From the NCBI GenBank assembly GCA_903910795.1, contig CAIWAX010000276.1, positions 1-52,830 on the forward strand: a stretch of 52,830 bases of DNA, read 5' to 3'. Position numbers and translations under genes: made by a program. A model generated the notes under the pieces. That model did no database searches. It was not told the DNA's origin and saw only the letters and a program-made list of their open reading frames with translations. Origin of the DNA: an uncultured Anaerolineae bacterium. Lineage in GTDB: Bacteria > Chloroflexota > Anaerolineae > Anaerolineales > Villigracilaceae. Shown one piece after another: positions 52,394-52,830 of the stretch. Numbering within the stretch: position 1 is the first letter of the stretch; each line of letters opens with the position of its first letter.

Positions 52394-52458
52394 TTACAGG
52401 GTTGAATATGTTCGTGTCATCAGGGGCGGGTCGTTCTCGAAAACAACCTGCCCTGTAA
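52394..52458 (-). promoter_or_regulatory. Structured leader of uraA
   Basis: In the minus-strand RNA, TTACAGGG (52458-52451) can pair with CCCTGTAA (52401-52394), enclosing a hairpin of GGTTGTT/AACGACC. The 5' segment can also pair with the inner CGCCCCTG (52428-52421). The two pairings exclude each other, which is how attenuators and riboswitches work. No known aptamer was recognised. The RBS lies about 20 nt further on. Confidence 0.4.
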
Positions 52459-52470
52459 CCTAAGGTATAC

Positions 52471-52508
52471 AAAAAAAAGAGCCGCTAAATGCGACTCTCT
52501 TTTTTTTG
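52471..52508. terminator. Bidirectional terminator upstream of uraA
   Basis: AAGAGCCGC-TAAAT-GCGACTCTCTT with A8 before and T8 after, so a U run exists on both strands. It separates uraA from whatever lies to the right of the window. Confidence 0.75.
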
Positions 52509-52638
52509 AAAAAACAAAACACTCATCCCATCAGATCGATGGCGCAATACAAACCAGAAGGGCATACAAGGTCCAGACATATTCAGCCTATTTTATGCCA
52601 GTGACAGATTCTGTCAAGAGGCAATGTCAAACCCCAAA

Positions 52639-52677
52639 TAGAAATGTCCCCTTTGACCAGGTAGAAATGTCCCCTTT
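52639..52677. repeat. 16-bp direct repeat, possible IS21-type end
   Basis: TAGAAATGTCCCCTTT occurs at 52639-52654 and 52662-52677. Repeats of this kind are found in the ends of IS21-family elements. No transposase gene is near, so it would be an orphan end. The rest of 52509-52750 has no gene. Confidence 0.4.
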
Positions 52678-52750
52678 TCGTTGAAAACACACCCGTGCAG
52701 GGGCAAAACTCTGATTTAGCTGCCTATTTTGGGCATTTCATAACCCAATT

Positions 52751-52830
52751 GTAACTTCTCACCCGTGTCTTGGTTTGGGCATAACCATCACGATTTAATG
52801 CCCAAGTGAAATGCTAATCGCTGGCTTCCC
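52751..52830 (+). mobile_element. Dispersed repeat (MITE-like, copy 4), cut by the window end
   Basis: GTAACTTCTCACCCG, TGTCTTGGTTTGGGCATAA, a palindrome closing with TTAATGCCCAA and TGCTAATCGCTGG match copy 3 in order. It is the best preserved left end of the family in this window. Confidence 0.7.

Noticed and set aside
1-52830. CRISPR arrays, rRNA genes, phage structural genes and integrases.
   Set aside because: No regularly spaced repeats, rRNA signatures or such proteins were seen. The repeats found are dispersed, not arrayed.

Overview
The window reads as a piece of a chromosome from a member of the Chloroflexota, most likely class Anaerolineae. This is an inference from the mix of genes (an archaeal-type glycogen debranching enzyme, a mevalonate kinase next to a UbiA prenyltransferase, 7TM/GAF/GGDEF sensors, many short intergenic palindromes), not from a marker gene. 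The coding density is that of a free-living bacterium. There is no rRNA, CRISPR array, integrase or intact insertion sequence. One tRNA (Pro, UGG) is present.

Left part (1-7017, minus strand): a three-gene cassette ending at a perfect hairpin at 396-437. It encodes a DUF1156 DNA methylase, a small PD-(D/E)XK nuclease-like protein and a DUF499 P-loop ATPase. DUF1156 and DUF499 proteins are known phage-defence partners. Here the usual helicase is absent and the small nuclease takes a place beside them. The gap between methylase and nuclease holds a good sigma-70 promoter and an intrinsic terminator on the opposite strand, framing a possible RNA of about 110 nt.

7226-14101 (plus strand): a six-gene operon with a KAS III-like protein that has kept the cysteine but lost the His and Asn of the active site, two acyl-CoA synthetases, two alpha/beta hydrolases and an SDR. 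It looks like a CoA-ester pathway of unknown product. It is followed by a secreted Gly-rich protein and a glycogen debranching enzyme, both on the minus strand.

17694-23926 (plus strand): an ArsR regulator, a triheme membrane cytochrome c, two YeeE/YedE membrane halves, a Tat-exported molybdopterin oxidoreductase, a four-cluster ferredoxin subunit and a membrane cytochrome b. This is a sulfur-compound respiratory operon. The second YeeE/YedE gene contains an in-frame UGA at the conserved Cys of the GYCPGT motif. A SECIS-like hairpin follows it, with the loop GGU at the same spacing as in E. coli fdhF, so the gene is very probably a selenoprotein (19566-20117, Sec94).

23963-50117: housekeeping and accessory genes. 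They include rnhB, a GT2 glycosyltransferase, a NERD-like membrane protein, tRNA-Pro, a lipoprotein esterase, gatC-gatA, galE, an FAH-family hydrolase, UbiA/mevalonate kinase/membrane protein, tlyA, a Mn-type CDF exporter, a zinc-ribbon protein, a large membrane glycosyltransferase-like protein, a diguanylate cyclase with 7TM, PAS and GAF domains, a phosphodiesterase, ogt, an EamA transporter, era, YhhN, YitT, a hydroxyisobutyrate dehydrogenase-like protein and a TetR regulator.

Right end (50132-52830): an NAD(P)-binding protein cotranscribed with the TetR gene and preceded by a 29-bp palindromic operator, then uraA with a structured leader and flanking terminators, then fragments of mobile DNA. 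A dispersed repeat (about 146-149 bp where complete, with degenerate terminal inverted repeats related to GTAACTGCTCACGGG) occurs four times in the window: at the left edge, at 36.3 kb, at 39.1 kb and at the right edge.
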